This document shows positions 1 through 7,948 of a stretch of DNA of 64,000 bases, one piece after another. Origin of the DNA: a candidate division CSSED10-310 bacterium. GTDB taxonomy: Bacteria > CSSED10-310 > JAFGJC01. Every line of letters starts with the position of its first letter. Positions within the stretch are counted from its first letter, which is position 1. The notes below the pieces were generated by a model, which worked only from the letters and a program-made list of their open reading frames with translations, was not told where the DNA came from and did no database searches. The stretch lies in assembly GCA_016927905.1 (NCBI GenBank), contig JAFGLW010000030.1, positions 1 through 64,000 on the forward strand, written 5' to 3'. A program made the position numbers and the translations under genes.

Positions 1-162
1 AAACCTCTTAAGAATGTGTTACCCCTTTCCCTCATTTGCCTTGTCTCATTATCTGGTTGCTGGCACATCCCGGTAGAAATCCGGTTTCAGTATCCGAAAA
101 CCGAGTTCGACTGCCGTAAAAAACAGGATGATGGCGGCAAGCATATACACAATCCGGTTCAT
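1..162 (-). pseudogene. Possible start of an interrupted gene at the window edge
   Basis: Reading leftward from an ATG at 160-162, 37 codons give a hydrophobic N-terminal anchor (MNRIVYMLAAIILFF, then AVELGFRILKP), similar in style to the anchor of the SGNH-like protein at 1753-2955. The frame then ends at TAA (49-51) followed directly by TGA. Skipping one base gives a frame (DNETRQMRERG) that stays open to position 1. This looks like the beginning of a third gene in the same operon with a frameshift or sequence error. The ribosome-binding site is weak and the segment is short, so it could also be non-coding DNA downstream of the glycosyltransferase gene. Confidence 0.3.
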
Positions 163-198
163 CCCGCACAATATATGGAATCGATTTTCCCAATGCAA

Positions 199-1746
199 CT
201 ATATATTGGCGGGATGTGTCGGGAACCGGGCGGCCTGTTCGGTTGTTCTGTCGGGCGGACGCAGGTGGAGAATGATCAAGAGCAGTGAAAACGCACCGAT
301 GTACAGAATCAGGCCTGCGGCATATTGATCCCAGAACACTGAAAAGGCCAGGAAAGGTCCCAGCAGGCACAATATAATCATGAACAGCGACAGCCGGTTG
401 TCGGGATTGAGTGCGCAGGGTGCCAGGATCCAGATGAGAAACCAGGGCCAGATATGACCGATCGCTGCCAGCAGGATTAATGCCAGAACCGCTATGATCA
501 GGTTGATCAAAGGCATGGCCGTTCCGTTTTTCAGGAACCGGGCGCTTGCATGAACGAGAATTCCCAGGCAGGGTATGAAAACGATCCACCAGGCAAGCTG
601 GTAGGGAATCGGTCTGCCGGCCATGGCAAAGGCATGCATCAACGCTGCACTCGGCGAGAAAACAGGGGGCCATTTCTGCATGGACAGTATAGGCTCCAGA
701 AAGTGTCGGTCCCGGGCATAAAGAGAGATGATCGCCGCTGCCATCCCAGATGAAACGGCAAGGCTGATCCAGTAGCGCCATCTTCCCATCCATCCTTTCT
801 TCCATGCGGCCGCAAGCTCGACCGGAAACAGTGGAAGGGTCACGTATTTGACCAGCACGGATGCCACGAGGAAAAAGGGTGTCAGGCGGTGACGGCTGCG
901 CAGGAGCAGGGTTATCCAGATCATCAGCAGGCAGACCATGACGATGTCGTTGTGGGCTTCACCGATGGACAGCAGCGTCGACAGGGGCATCCAGCCGAAA
1001 ACGGCGACAGCCAGGGCCCGGTTGCGTTCAGAAAACTTCCCGGTGATCTGGATGATGCATGACAGGGTGATCAGCCAACTGATGTACAGGATCGATTTAT
1101 GGAGCAGGTATTCGGTGAATGTGTTTCCTTGGGATATCCATGCCACCCCGGTACTGGTCATGCACCACAGGGGACCGTAGGTCATCCGGAGACGGCTGAA
1201 TGCCAATGGTTGATCTTCCAGACTTTCGGTTGTCAGGTGGGAATAATAGGGATTGTCGCCGTGGGCAGCCATGCGGCCCCAGGCCACCGAATACCAGAGA
1301 TCCTGGGTAAATATGGGAACCATGACAAGTGTAACCGTTGCGTAAACAACACTCCACCGGGTCAACCGGGCGGTAGTTTCCGGACCGGGATTTTCCCGTT
1401 TTCGATACAGAGTGGTCAGCAGGCATAGAAAAACAACCGACGCGGCCAGACAAGGCAGATGATATGCAAGGGCGGCCACCCACCGCCGTTCCAGAGGGGA
1501 TTCACCCCCCAGGAAGGAGATCAGGGGGGCCTTGACGGAACCAGGCAGGAATCCTGCGGCATCCAGCCAGCAGCGGAACATATCCAGCTCTTTGCACGGA
1601 TATCCCCCGGGATCGGGACAGTGAAAACCATTCGAATAGATGACCGTCATCCCCCACGAAACCGGGATGAGCAGGCCCAAGGCGAATGTCTGAACAAGAC
1701 CCAGAAAACGGATTGTCGAGTTGAGTGATCTGCCTTTACGGGTCAT
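199..1746 (-). CDS. Polytopic membrane glycosyltransferase, GT87/DUF2029-like
   Basis: The 515-residue protein is highly hydrophobic, with roughly ten membrane segments spread over its whole length. An acidic motif in the first outer loop (TQDLW, then HGDNPYY) is typical of GT-C fold enzymes, which transfer sugars from polyprenyl-phosphate donors on the outer face of the membrane. The downstream pattern GEAHNDIVMVCLLM and VLVKYVTLPLFPVE fits the mannosyltransferase-like GT87 family. It starts 6 bases after the SGNH-like gene stops, so the two are probably co-transcribed and may act on the same cell-surface glycan. Donor and acceptor cannot be inferred. Confidence 0.7.
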   Translation of the reverse strand: MTRKGRSLNSTIRFLGLVQTFALGLLIPVSWGMTVIYSNGFHCPDPGGYPCKELDMFRCWLDAAGFLPGSVKAPLISFLGGESPLERRWVAALAYHLPCLAASVVFLCLLTTLYRKRENPGPETTARLTRWSVVYATVTLVMVPIFTQDLWYSVAWGRMAAHGDNPYYSHLTTESLEDQPLAFSRLRMTYGPLWCMTSTGVAWISQGNTFTEYLLHKSILYISWLITLSCIIQITGKFSERNRALAVAVFGWMPLSTLLSIGEAHNDIVMVCLLMIWITLLLRSRHRLTPFFLVASVLVKYVTLPLFPVELAAAWKKGWMGRWRYWISLAVSSGMAAAIISLYARDRHFLEPILSMQKWPPVFSPSAALMHAFAMAGRPIPYQLAWWIVFIPCLGILVHASARFLKNGTAMPLINLIIAVLALILLAAIGHIWPWFLIWILAPCALNPDNRLSLFMIILCLLGPFLAFSVFWDQYAAGLILYIGAFSLLLIILHLRPPDRTTEQAARFPTHPANI

Positions 1747-1752
1747 TTCATA

Positions 1753-2955
1753 TCAGCGGGTTTCGTCGAATCCGGAACCGGCCCGCATTTCAATCGGCGG
1801 CTTGCCCATAAGATACCGATCGAAGGCCGGAACCGAATGCAGTCTCCGGGCGATGGCTTGAGCCGACAGGCGGTGTCCGTCGGCGTTCGGATGATCGAAA
1901 TCATCCGGCCGGCGCTGAAAACGGGTGGCCGGCTGGCGAGTCGATTGATAGGTTTCGAGCAGATCCAGAACCGCAAAACCGCTCGATTCGGCCAATCCGG
2001 CGACTTTCCGGTGCAGGTCTGTCCACAGGTATTTGTCGAAATCGCACAGTATTGGAAAGATCACCATCAGGATGGGGAAATCGTGGATCCGTCCAAGCTG
2101 TTGCAGATCGGCAAACGCCTGATTCAGGCGTTCGATTTCCTTCTCGATGGTATAGGTTACTCGAAAGAAATCTATAGGTCTCAGCGATATATTTTCACCG
2201 GTTTCCCGTCTTGAATCGAGCCAGTGATCAAGGTGCATCTGGAGGGTTCGGTATTTGATCATGAAAGCCAGTTCGGAGTGCTGCAGAATGAAGGAAACGA
2301 AACGGTCCTTCGATGTTTCTTCATACTGCCAGGTTTTGTTGCGCCAGGTGTTGAAATACGGCATTTCCCTGCTGTAATTACCCACATCATTCAGGTTATA
2401 GCCGACAACGATCAGGTCGGGATCATATTTCAATCCGTTGACCCTGAAATGCTCCACTTCCTGAACGGTGTTATACCCGTTGACACCGAAGTTCAACACT
2501 TCAAACCGCCGGTTCGATTCTTCAAACCGTTCATTGAGCTGCTGTTCCAGAATCTTGGGGTAGGTTTCATCCCACCGGACCCCCAGACCGTAGGTTATGG
2601 AGTCGCCCAGCGCGATGATTCTGAACACATCCCGGGGTTTGACCGGATCGTATTCCTTGTCCCGGAATCCCTGTCGGTTGATCTTGTTCTCGACACCGTC
2701 GATCGTGGAAAATCCTCCGGGTTTGTTTTCGTAGATCAGGATGGGATTTGAAGACGTTCGGAGAAGGTTTTTAGAGAAAATGCGCCGAGTGAAATGATCG
2801 TTGACTTCCGACCATCTGACTGCCATTTCCGCGATGAAAAGCGCGGATACGATGGAAACGAAACACACGGTCAAGCGGGATTTCAGCCCGAACCGGTTTT
2901 TGTCTGAATGGTTTTCTTCGCGATTCAACGGATTGTTCTTCCGGCGGCGGTTCAA
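1753..2955 (-). CDS. Membrane-anchored SGNH/GDSL-type hydrolase
   Basis: One N-terminal membrane segment (about residues 27-45) is followed by an extracytoplasmic SGNH hydrolase domain. Block I is IIALGDSITYGLG with the catalytic serine, the asparagine block is GYNLNDVGN, and the C-terminal DxxH-type block is DHPNADGH. Such enzymes are esterases or O-acetyl transferases/esterases acting on carbohydrates or lipids. It overlaps no neighbour and lies 6 bases upstream of the membrane glycosyltransferase gene, suggesting a role in decorating surface glycans. The start is TTG at 2955 without a clear ribosome-binding site, so the true start could lie a few codons downstream. Confidence 0.75.
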   Translation of the reverse strand: MNRRRKNNPLNREENHSDKNRFGLKSRLTVCFVSIVSALFIAEMAVRWSEVNDHFTRRIFSKNLLRTSSNPILIYENKPGGFSTIDGVENKINRQGFRDKEYDPVKPRDVFRIIALGDSITYGLGVRWDETYPKILEQQLNERFEESNRRFEVLNFGVNGYNTVQEVEHFRVNGLKYDPDLIVVGYNLNDVGNYSREMPYFNTWRNKTWQYEETSKDRFVSFILQHSELAFMIKYRTLQMHLDHWLDSRRETGENISLRPIDFFRVTYTIEKEIERLNQAFADLQQLGRIHDFPILMVIFPILCDFDKYLWTDLHRKVAGLAESSGFAVLDLLETYQSTRQPATRFQRRPDDFDHPNADGHRLSAQAIARRLHSVPAFDRYLMGKPPIEMRAGSGFDETR

Positions 2956-3180
2956 GGACGGAAAAATTATCTAAAGGCACCCGAACGGAGCAACACTATC
3001 ATCATGCCGATCGTCTTGTCCAGGAGAGTCCGGGGAATCACGGTCTCTTTTCCCAGTGAACATCATGCTGTATCTTTGTCCTGTGTTTGCGCTTGAATTG
3101 ACCGGTGGAATCTGGTTTGATTCCAGGCGGGTTACAGGATGCCCGGGCGGGCCAGCAATGATGATCTGGAAAGGTGACGG

Positions 3181-3855
3181 ATGTTAAACACGCTCTGTTC
3201 GGAAGCGGTGGATCTGAGTCGGGACCTGCTGGAAGTTCTTCGGAAAACCGGGTTCCATGCCTGTTTGAAGCAGTTGAAGGACCGGCTGGAGGAGACGTAT
3301 GATCATTCCTTCCGGGTGTGTGCACTGAGTCTGGACCTGGGGCTGGAGAACAAGCTTGGTTCCCGGGATCTCACCCACCTGGGACTCGCCGGTCTGGTGC
3401 ATGATTTCGGCAAAATCAACATACCCCCGCATATACTGTCCAAGTGCGAGGAATTGAATTCAAGGGAATACCGGATTGTCCAGGGACATGTTCGACTGGG
3501 ATATCTCCAGGTCGGTCATCTGGAAAACGGGACGGTTGGGGATATTGTGGCCATGCATCATGAATTCAAATGCAATCCCTATCCCCGTACAGGCCATGAC
3601 CGCAGGCGGGTGCAACGCTCGATTGACGACCGCCGTCAGCCGAAACCGGAGATCCGCAGGCTGGGACAGATTCTGGCGATTGCCGACATGGTGGATGCGA
3701 TGGTGCATCACCGCTCCTACCGGAAAGCAATGACCGTCGGCGAAACCGAACGGATTCTGCGTCGGGAATTCAAGGGCGACGGCCGGTTGATCGACCAGGT
3801 CCTGGCCAGGGTCCGGAACCTGCAGCCAGGCTTGGCAGACCGGCCGGTGGATTGA
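3181..3855 (+). CDS. HD-GYP-like phosphohydrolase, degenerate GYP motif
   Basis: A stand-alone HD domain of 224 residues. The metal-binding HD motif (VHDFGKINIP) matches the HD-GYP signature HDxGKxxIP, and a HHE motif follows, but the usual HHExxDGxGYP block is shortened to HHEFKCNPYP. HD-GYP proteins hydrolyse cyclic di-GMP; the altered block means activity is uncertain. No receiver or sensor domain is attached. The next gene encodes a PilZ protein, the usual cyclic di-GMP receptor, which supports a role in that signalling system. A moderate ribosome-binding site (GGAAAGGTG) lies before the ATG. Confidence 0.75.
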   Translation: MLNTLCSEAVDLSRDLLEVLRKTGFHACLKQLKDRLEETYDHSFRVCALSLDLGLENKLGSRDLTHLGLAGLVHDFGKINIPPHILSKCEELNSREYRIVQGHVRLGYLQVGHLENGTVGDIVAMHHEFKCNPYPRTGHDRRRVQRSIDDRRQPKPEIRRLGQILAIADMVDAMVHHRSYRKAMTVGETERILRREFKGDGRLIDQVLARVRNLQPGLADRPVD

Positions 3856-3917
3856 GGTTTTTTCCAGGGCGGTGAATCATTATCGTGAAATATGGATCGG
3901 TTTACCGAGATATGGAC

Positions 3918-3947
3918 TTGCTGCCGGATTTTGTGGAATAATATATT
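3918..3947 (+). promoter_or_regulatory. Possible sigma70-type promoter for the PilZ gene
   Basis: TTGCTG and TATATT are separated by 18 bases in an AT-rich patch that stands out from its surroundings. A transcription start near 3954 would lie upstream of the ATG at 3985. The -35 match is weak. Confidence 0.35.
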
Positions 3948-3984
3948 AAAGGCCAAATAGCTGATGTTCGAATCCGGAGGAGAA

Positions 3985-4386
3985 ATGCGGAAAGTTGGGA
4001 TTGAATTTTTGAAACTGACTCATTGGGAAAGATATCTGCTGAATCGACATATTTCGCAGCTCGAACAAGAAGCTTTTTCAACTTCCGATATGGGGGATGA
4101 AGATCCGGGGAATGATCTGAACGGCAGAAGCAATCGGAGGCGGCACTACCGGCTGGACACTTCCGGGATGAAGCTGGAGGTGCAGGTGGATTTCCGGCCC
4201 ATTCATCTCAGGTTGTACACGGCGCAGCTGATAAATCTTTCCCCGACGGGATGCTGCGTGCTTCTTCCCGAGGAGCGTCATATCCAGGTGGGTGCCCGGA
4301 TTCCACTGTTGAAGATACCCGCCGGAAAGGATACCATCTGCTGCCGGGCTCAGGTGGTCTATGTATCCGAAAGCAAATTCCAGTGA
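3985..4386 (+). CDS. PilZ-domain protein
   Basis: The 133-residue protein has a short helical N-terminus (KLTHWERYLLNRHISQLEQ) and a C-terminal PilZ beta-barrel. The cyclic di-GMP-binding motifs are visible: the arginine motif RRRHYR and the NLSPTG motif (consensus [D/N]xSxxG). It is probably cytoplasmic and binds cyclic di-GMP to control a partner. The ATG at 3985 is chosen because GGAGGAG sits 4-8 bases before it; an in-frame ATG at 3964 has no such site. It lies between an HD-GYP-like protein and a Cache-domain sensor, so the three may form a signalling module. Confidence 0.8.
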   Translation: MRKVGIEFLKLTHWERYLLNRHISQLEQEAFSTSDMGDEDPGNDLNGRSNRRRHYRLDTSGMKLEVQVDFRPIHLRLYTAQLINLSPTGCCVLLPEERHIQVGARIPLLKIPAGKDTICCRAQVVYVSESKFQ

Positions 4387-4437
4387 CCTGATCCCCGGAT
4401 ACGAGATGGGCAGGAAGGTGGTTCCGGACATTTTCGG

Positions 4438-5505
4438 ATGAACATGCGCCGTGCGAGACTCATTCCGTGGTCGCACCGTATGGTGCTTCTGACGGCCATG
4501 ATCGCCGCATTTGGGGTGATTGCATTCCTGTCCATGCGGGCATTCCGGAGCCATACCATCGCACTGGCGCAATCCCAACTGGTTCAGGCATCACAGGAAC
4601 TGGCAAATCGGGCGCGTCACCGTCATGATCTCATCCGGACCTATCAGTTTCAGGAAGAACAGCACATCATTTTCCGGCTGGATGCGATCAGTGATTTGAT
4701 TGCGGCGATCAGCCGCCAGCTGGAACTTTTTTCGGCCAGACGCCTGATCGCTCCGTCGGATGCTAAAAAACTGGTGATCGAGATCCTGTCGTCCGGAGAT
4801 TTCGGCCGTTCCAGCTACGGGTATGCCATCACCACCGCAGGCCGGGTCGTCTATCATCCCAACCTGCCGGAAGGATTTGATCTGTCGCATTACCGGTTTG
4901 CCAGGGAAATGATCGAGAAGGAATCCGGTGTGATCCGGTATGAATGGAAAAGCCCCGGGGAATTCGAGCAGCGGCAGCGGGTGATCTCCTACCGAACCGT
5001 CTATTCCTGGAATTGGATCATCGCCGTTGGCGTGCCCATCGGGGATGTGGTGGACAATTCAATTGAAGCGCAGCATTTGAAGGGATTTTTCGAGTCCGTG
5101 AAAGCGATCCAACTGCCCTGGAGGGGGAAAGCGGCGGTGTATTCAGAGGACGGCACAGTTCTGGCTCACCCGTTCTACGAAACCCTTAATGCCGGGGAAG
5201 TCGACGGCGCATTGTCGATCATTAAGACCGGTAACGGCCTGTGCCGGTTCACCGATTCGCTGGGCAGGAATTGGTGGGCTTCCGGAACGGTCTTCAGTCC
5301 GAGGAAATGGATTATTGCCACCTTCGCCCGGGAAGACGAAATACTGGGTGAATATCATCGGTTCCGGAACAAAATGCTGATCGGCACGGTCTCGGTACTG
5401 CTCGGTTTGATTTTGATCCAGGTTGTCTGGACGCGGAAACTGGTCATGAAGGTGGTTAAAAAACTGCGCAAACCGGTTACATCCGGCGAAGCCACGCCCG
5501 AATAG
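4438..5505 (+). CDS. Membrane protein with periplasmic Cache-like sensor domains and no output domain
   Basis: The 355-residue protein has an N-terminal membrane helix (about residues 18-36), a long periplasmic region and a second helix near residues 313-330, then only about 25 basic residues. The periplasmic part contains two Cache-like segments: the first has GYAITTAGRVVYHPN and WNWIIAVGVPIG, the second AAVYSEDGTVLAHP and RKWIIATF. Cache domains bind small ligands in histidine kinases, chemoreceptors and diguanylate cyclases, but no such output domain follows here. The gene ends inside the 3' end of convergent hisS (29-base overlap). Confidence 0.7.
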   Translation: MNMRRARLIPWSHRMVLLTAMIAAFGVIAFLSMRAFRSHTIALAQSQLVQASQELANRARHRHDLIRTYQFQEEQHIIFRLDAISDLIAAISRQLELFSARRLIAPSDAKKLVIEILSSGDFGRSSYGYAITTAGRVVYHPNLPEGFDLSHYRFAREMIEKESGVIRYEWKSPGEFEQRQRVISYRTVYSWNWIIAVGVPIGDVVDNSIEAQHLKGFFESVKAIQLPWRGKAAVYSEDGTVLAHPFYETLNAGEVDGALSIIKTGNGLCRFTDSLGRNWWASGTVFSPRKWIIATFAREDEILGEYHRFRNKMLIGTVSVLLGLILIQVVWTRKLVMKVVKKLRKPVTSGEATPE

Positions 5506-6790
5506 CGGCGTTCAATTCGGATTCCGGGACCGTTTTCTGTTCTCCCGAGATCATTTGCTTCAAGCTGATGGTGTTCCCGGCGCGTTCATCCGGACCCTGG
5601 AGCACGACTACCGGGATGTTTTTCTGATGGGCGAATTTGTACTGCTTTGTCAGTTTCACCGGCTCGATCTGTGCGATGACCCGGAAACCCGCCCGTCGGA
5701 TGCGCCGTGCACAATCCCGGACCTCCCCGAGACAGGTTTCGTCGAACAGAGCCACAAAAACCTCCACGGGGGGCGGCAGAACCGGAATCAGCTGGTGGGT
5801 AATCATGAAATCCTGGATGGTTACATCTCCCATCCCGAATCCGACACCGGAGAGCGGCTGGTTGCTGAACAGGGCAACCAGATTGTCGTATCTGCCGCCG
5901 CCGAACAGAGCTCTGCGATTATCCGGATGCAGGTCGTACATTTCAAACACGGTGCCCGTGTAGTAATCGAGACCCCGGACAATGGAAAGATCCAGGGTAC
6001 AGAATCTGTCCAGTTCCGATTCTTTCAATTTCCCGAACAATGATTCCAGCTCGACTGCGCCGCTCGTCGCAATCATTTCGTGCCGGGCCAGTCCGGCCCG
6101 GTCCAGACGGGTGAAATCGATCAGGGAATCGATTTTATCCCGGGTCAATCCGGTTTGTGAAAGCATCCGGCGGAATTCATCGTTTTGAAGTTTGTCTTTC
6201 TTATCGATCGTCTTGCACACGGCCTGCTTTCCGGATTCATCCAGTTCCAGGGCACGGGTCATGAAATCGTTCAGGAGTTTTCGGTTGGAGATGTGAATCC
6301 TGAAATCGGTGAAATCTCCGCCGAGATCCAGCATGATTTGAATGGCAATCTCGATGATTTCCAGGTCTGCCAGGACGGAATCGACTCCGAAAACATCCAC
6401 GTTGAACTGCCAGTGTTCCCGCAATCTTCCCTTCTGGGGCCGTTCATAGCGCCACAGATTGGGGATCGAAAACCACCGGATCGGCCTGGGGATGGTGTTG
6501 ATCCGCGCAGCCACCATGCGGGAGACGGTGGGCGTCATCTCCGGCCGTATCGCAACGTGCCGGCCGCCCCTGTCCTGAAAATGGTATAGCTGTTCGTTCA
6601 CCAGTTCCTCACCGCTCTTGGCCGCATACATCTCGAACAGTTCGAGCATCGGGCCGTCGTATTCCTCATATCCGAAGCTCTGGGCGGTTGTCCGCATGGT
6701 ATTGAATATCCAGTTCCGGAGACGCATGTCTTCCGGGTAGAAATCGCGGGTTCCCTTGTATGGCTGAGTCGATAATTTCTTGGTTTTCAT
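5477..6790 (-). CDS. hisS: Histidine--tRNA ligase
   Basis: Class II aminoacyl-tRNA synthetase of 437 residues, a normal length for bacterial HisRS. The N-terminus YKGTRDFYPEDM, the ATP-binding region FSIPNLWRYERPQKGRLREH (motif 2), the histidine-specific block VRGLDYYTGTVFE and motif 3 (LFGGGRYDNL) are all present. The C-terminal anticodon-binding domain follows (VEVFVALFDE to the end). It charges tRNA-His with histidine in the cytoplasm. It is the last gene of a minus-strand run and overlaps the convergent Cache gene by 29 bases. Confidence 0.96.
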   Translation of the reverse strand: MKTKKLSTQPYKGTRDFYPEDMRLRNWIFNTMRTTAQSFGYEEYDGPMLELFEMYAAKSGEELVNEQLYHFQDRGGRHVAIRPEMTPTVSRMVAARINTIPRPIRWFSIPNLWRYERPQKGRLREHWQFNVDVFGVDSVLADLEIIEIAIQIMLDLGGDFTDFRIHISNRKLLNDFMTRALELDESGKQAVCKTIDKKDKLQNDEFRRMLSQTGLTRDKIDSLIDFTRLDRAGLARHEMIATSGAVELESLFGKLKESELDRFCTLDLSIVRGLDYYTGTVFEMYDLHPDNRRALFGGGRYDNLVALFSNQPLSGVGFGMGDVTIQDFMITHQLIPVLPPPVEVFVALFDETCLGEVRDCARRIRRAGFRVIAQIEPVKLTKQYKFAHQKNIPVVVLQGPDERAGNTISLKQMISGEQKTVPESELNAAIRAWLRRM

Positions 6791-6815
6791 GCTGCCAGGT
6801 CCCGTTGGATGAGGG

Positions 6816-7943
6816 TCACATGAGATCGGGCTGAAACGGTATCCGGCTCAGGACACTCATGAGGGACTGATCCTGCAGGGTGTCCGGATGGAGCCCGAAC
6901 CGGCTCACATCACAGGAGCAGGAATCCAGGAGTTGACGCCGATCCGGAAACTGGGCGGAATACTCTTTTAGGTGTTTGCCGACAAAACCCTCCCTGGAAG
7001 GCAACGGCAGAAGTTGGGGTATTCGGGAGAGACGGTTGAACAGGCGTTCCAGCCCGGTTTCGAGGTTTGAGAACGCTTCCTGCCGGATGGATTTATAATG
7101 CCGTGTCAGGTAATTTCCCACGGCCAGCCGAAGCGCATCCCGGCGCTCTTCAAACTCCGCCTGCCAATTCGGATAGTCTGTTTTCAGCAGGAATGGTCCG
7201 ACAGGCGTTCTGATCAGATACGGTTTCAGCTTCAGGCTGCGAATCCGGCTGGATTCCCTTGCAAACGCCCGGTAATGGCGGGACGCCACCATCAGCCATC
7301 CGATACTGCAGGATGCTTCGGCATCGGGAAGGGATCCGCCGATCGGTTTGACTGTTACGCGCTGGTATCCCTTGAAAAAGTGTATATGCACGTCGATGAA
7401 ATAGCCGTGCCGGTTCAAAACATGAACGAATTCCTCCGGCGGGATATTGCCGGATTGGATCTGTTTGAGAATTTCCACCTGAAGTTTTCGGGGTTCCCCG
7501 GGAGAATATTTTCGTGCCGATTTCCAGCAGGATTCCCAGTATTCGATTACCGGCTGGGAATCGAAGCCGGGCAGTACGACTCCGAAATGACCTCCCGTGT
7601 CCCCGGAAATGACCATTGCCGTATCGTCGGCTATATAGATCCGGGCGGATAAATCGATCATGCTCCGGACCTTTATTCCCCGTTCACGCAGCCGGTCGGC
7701 GAATTCGTTGTAAATGGCCGTGTTTCTCAGGTCGGGTATCCGGTTGGCGGGATTGTATCGCAGCAGGATCCGGCAGGACGCAGCTGAATCCAGGCGGTCC
7801 AGTACGTCTCGGATCAAATCCGGCTCAGGATGCGGATCGACAATCAGGACGGATTTACGGGCGGAGGGCATGAATTCACATGTGAAGCGGGTGAATGGTT
7901 CCGGTGTGGCGGGGTGTGAAACCGGGAACAGATAATCCGCCAT
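6816..7943 (-). CDS. Uncharacterised protein with a degenerate phospholipase D-like N-terminal domain
   Basis: This 375-residue protein has no signal peptide or membrane helix. The first 150 residues resemble one half of a PLD-like domain: KSVLIVDPHPEPDLIRDVL, then RERGIKVRSM, then a strand pair SARIYIADDTAMVISGD at the place of the HxKxxxxD motif, but without the catalytic H and K. The remainder (about 220 residues) is unfamiliar and mainly helical. It lies 5 bases after the DUF4388 protein and 25 bases before hisS, so it may work with the former. Function unknown. Confidence 0.55.
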   Translation of the reverse strand: MADYLFPVSHPATPEPFTRFTCEFMPSARKSVLIVDPHPEPDLIRDVLDRLDSAASCRILLRYNPANRIPDLRNTAIYNEFADRLRERGIKVRSMIDLSARIYIADDTAMVISGDTGGHFGVVLPGFDSQPVIEYWESCWKSARKYSPGEPRKLQVEILKQIQSGNIPPEEFVHVLNRHGYFIDVHIHFFKGYQRVTVKPIGGSLPDAEASCSIGWLMVASRHYRAFARESSRIRSLKLKPYLIRTPVGPFLLKTDYPNWQAEFEERRDALRLAVGNYLTRHYKSIRQEAFSNLETGLERLFNRLSRIPQLLPLPSREGFVGKHLKEYSAQFPDRRQLLDSCSCDVSRFGLHPDTLQDQSLMSVLSRIPFQPDLM

Positions 7944-7948
7944 GAGAA

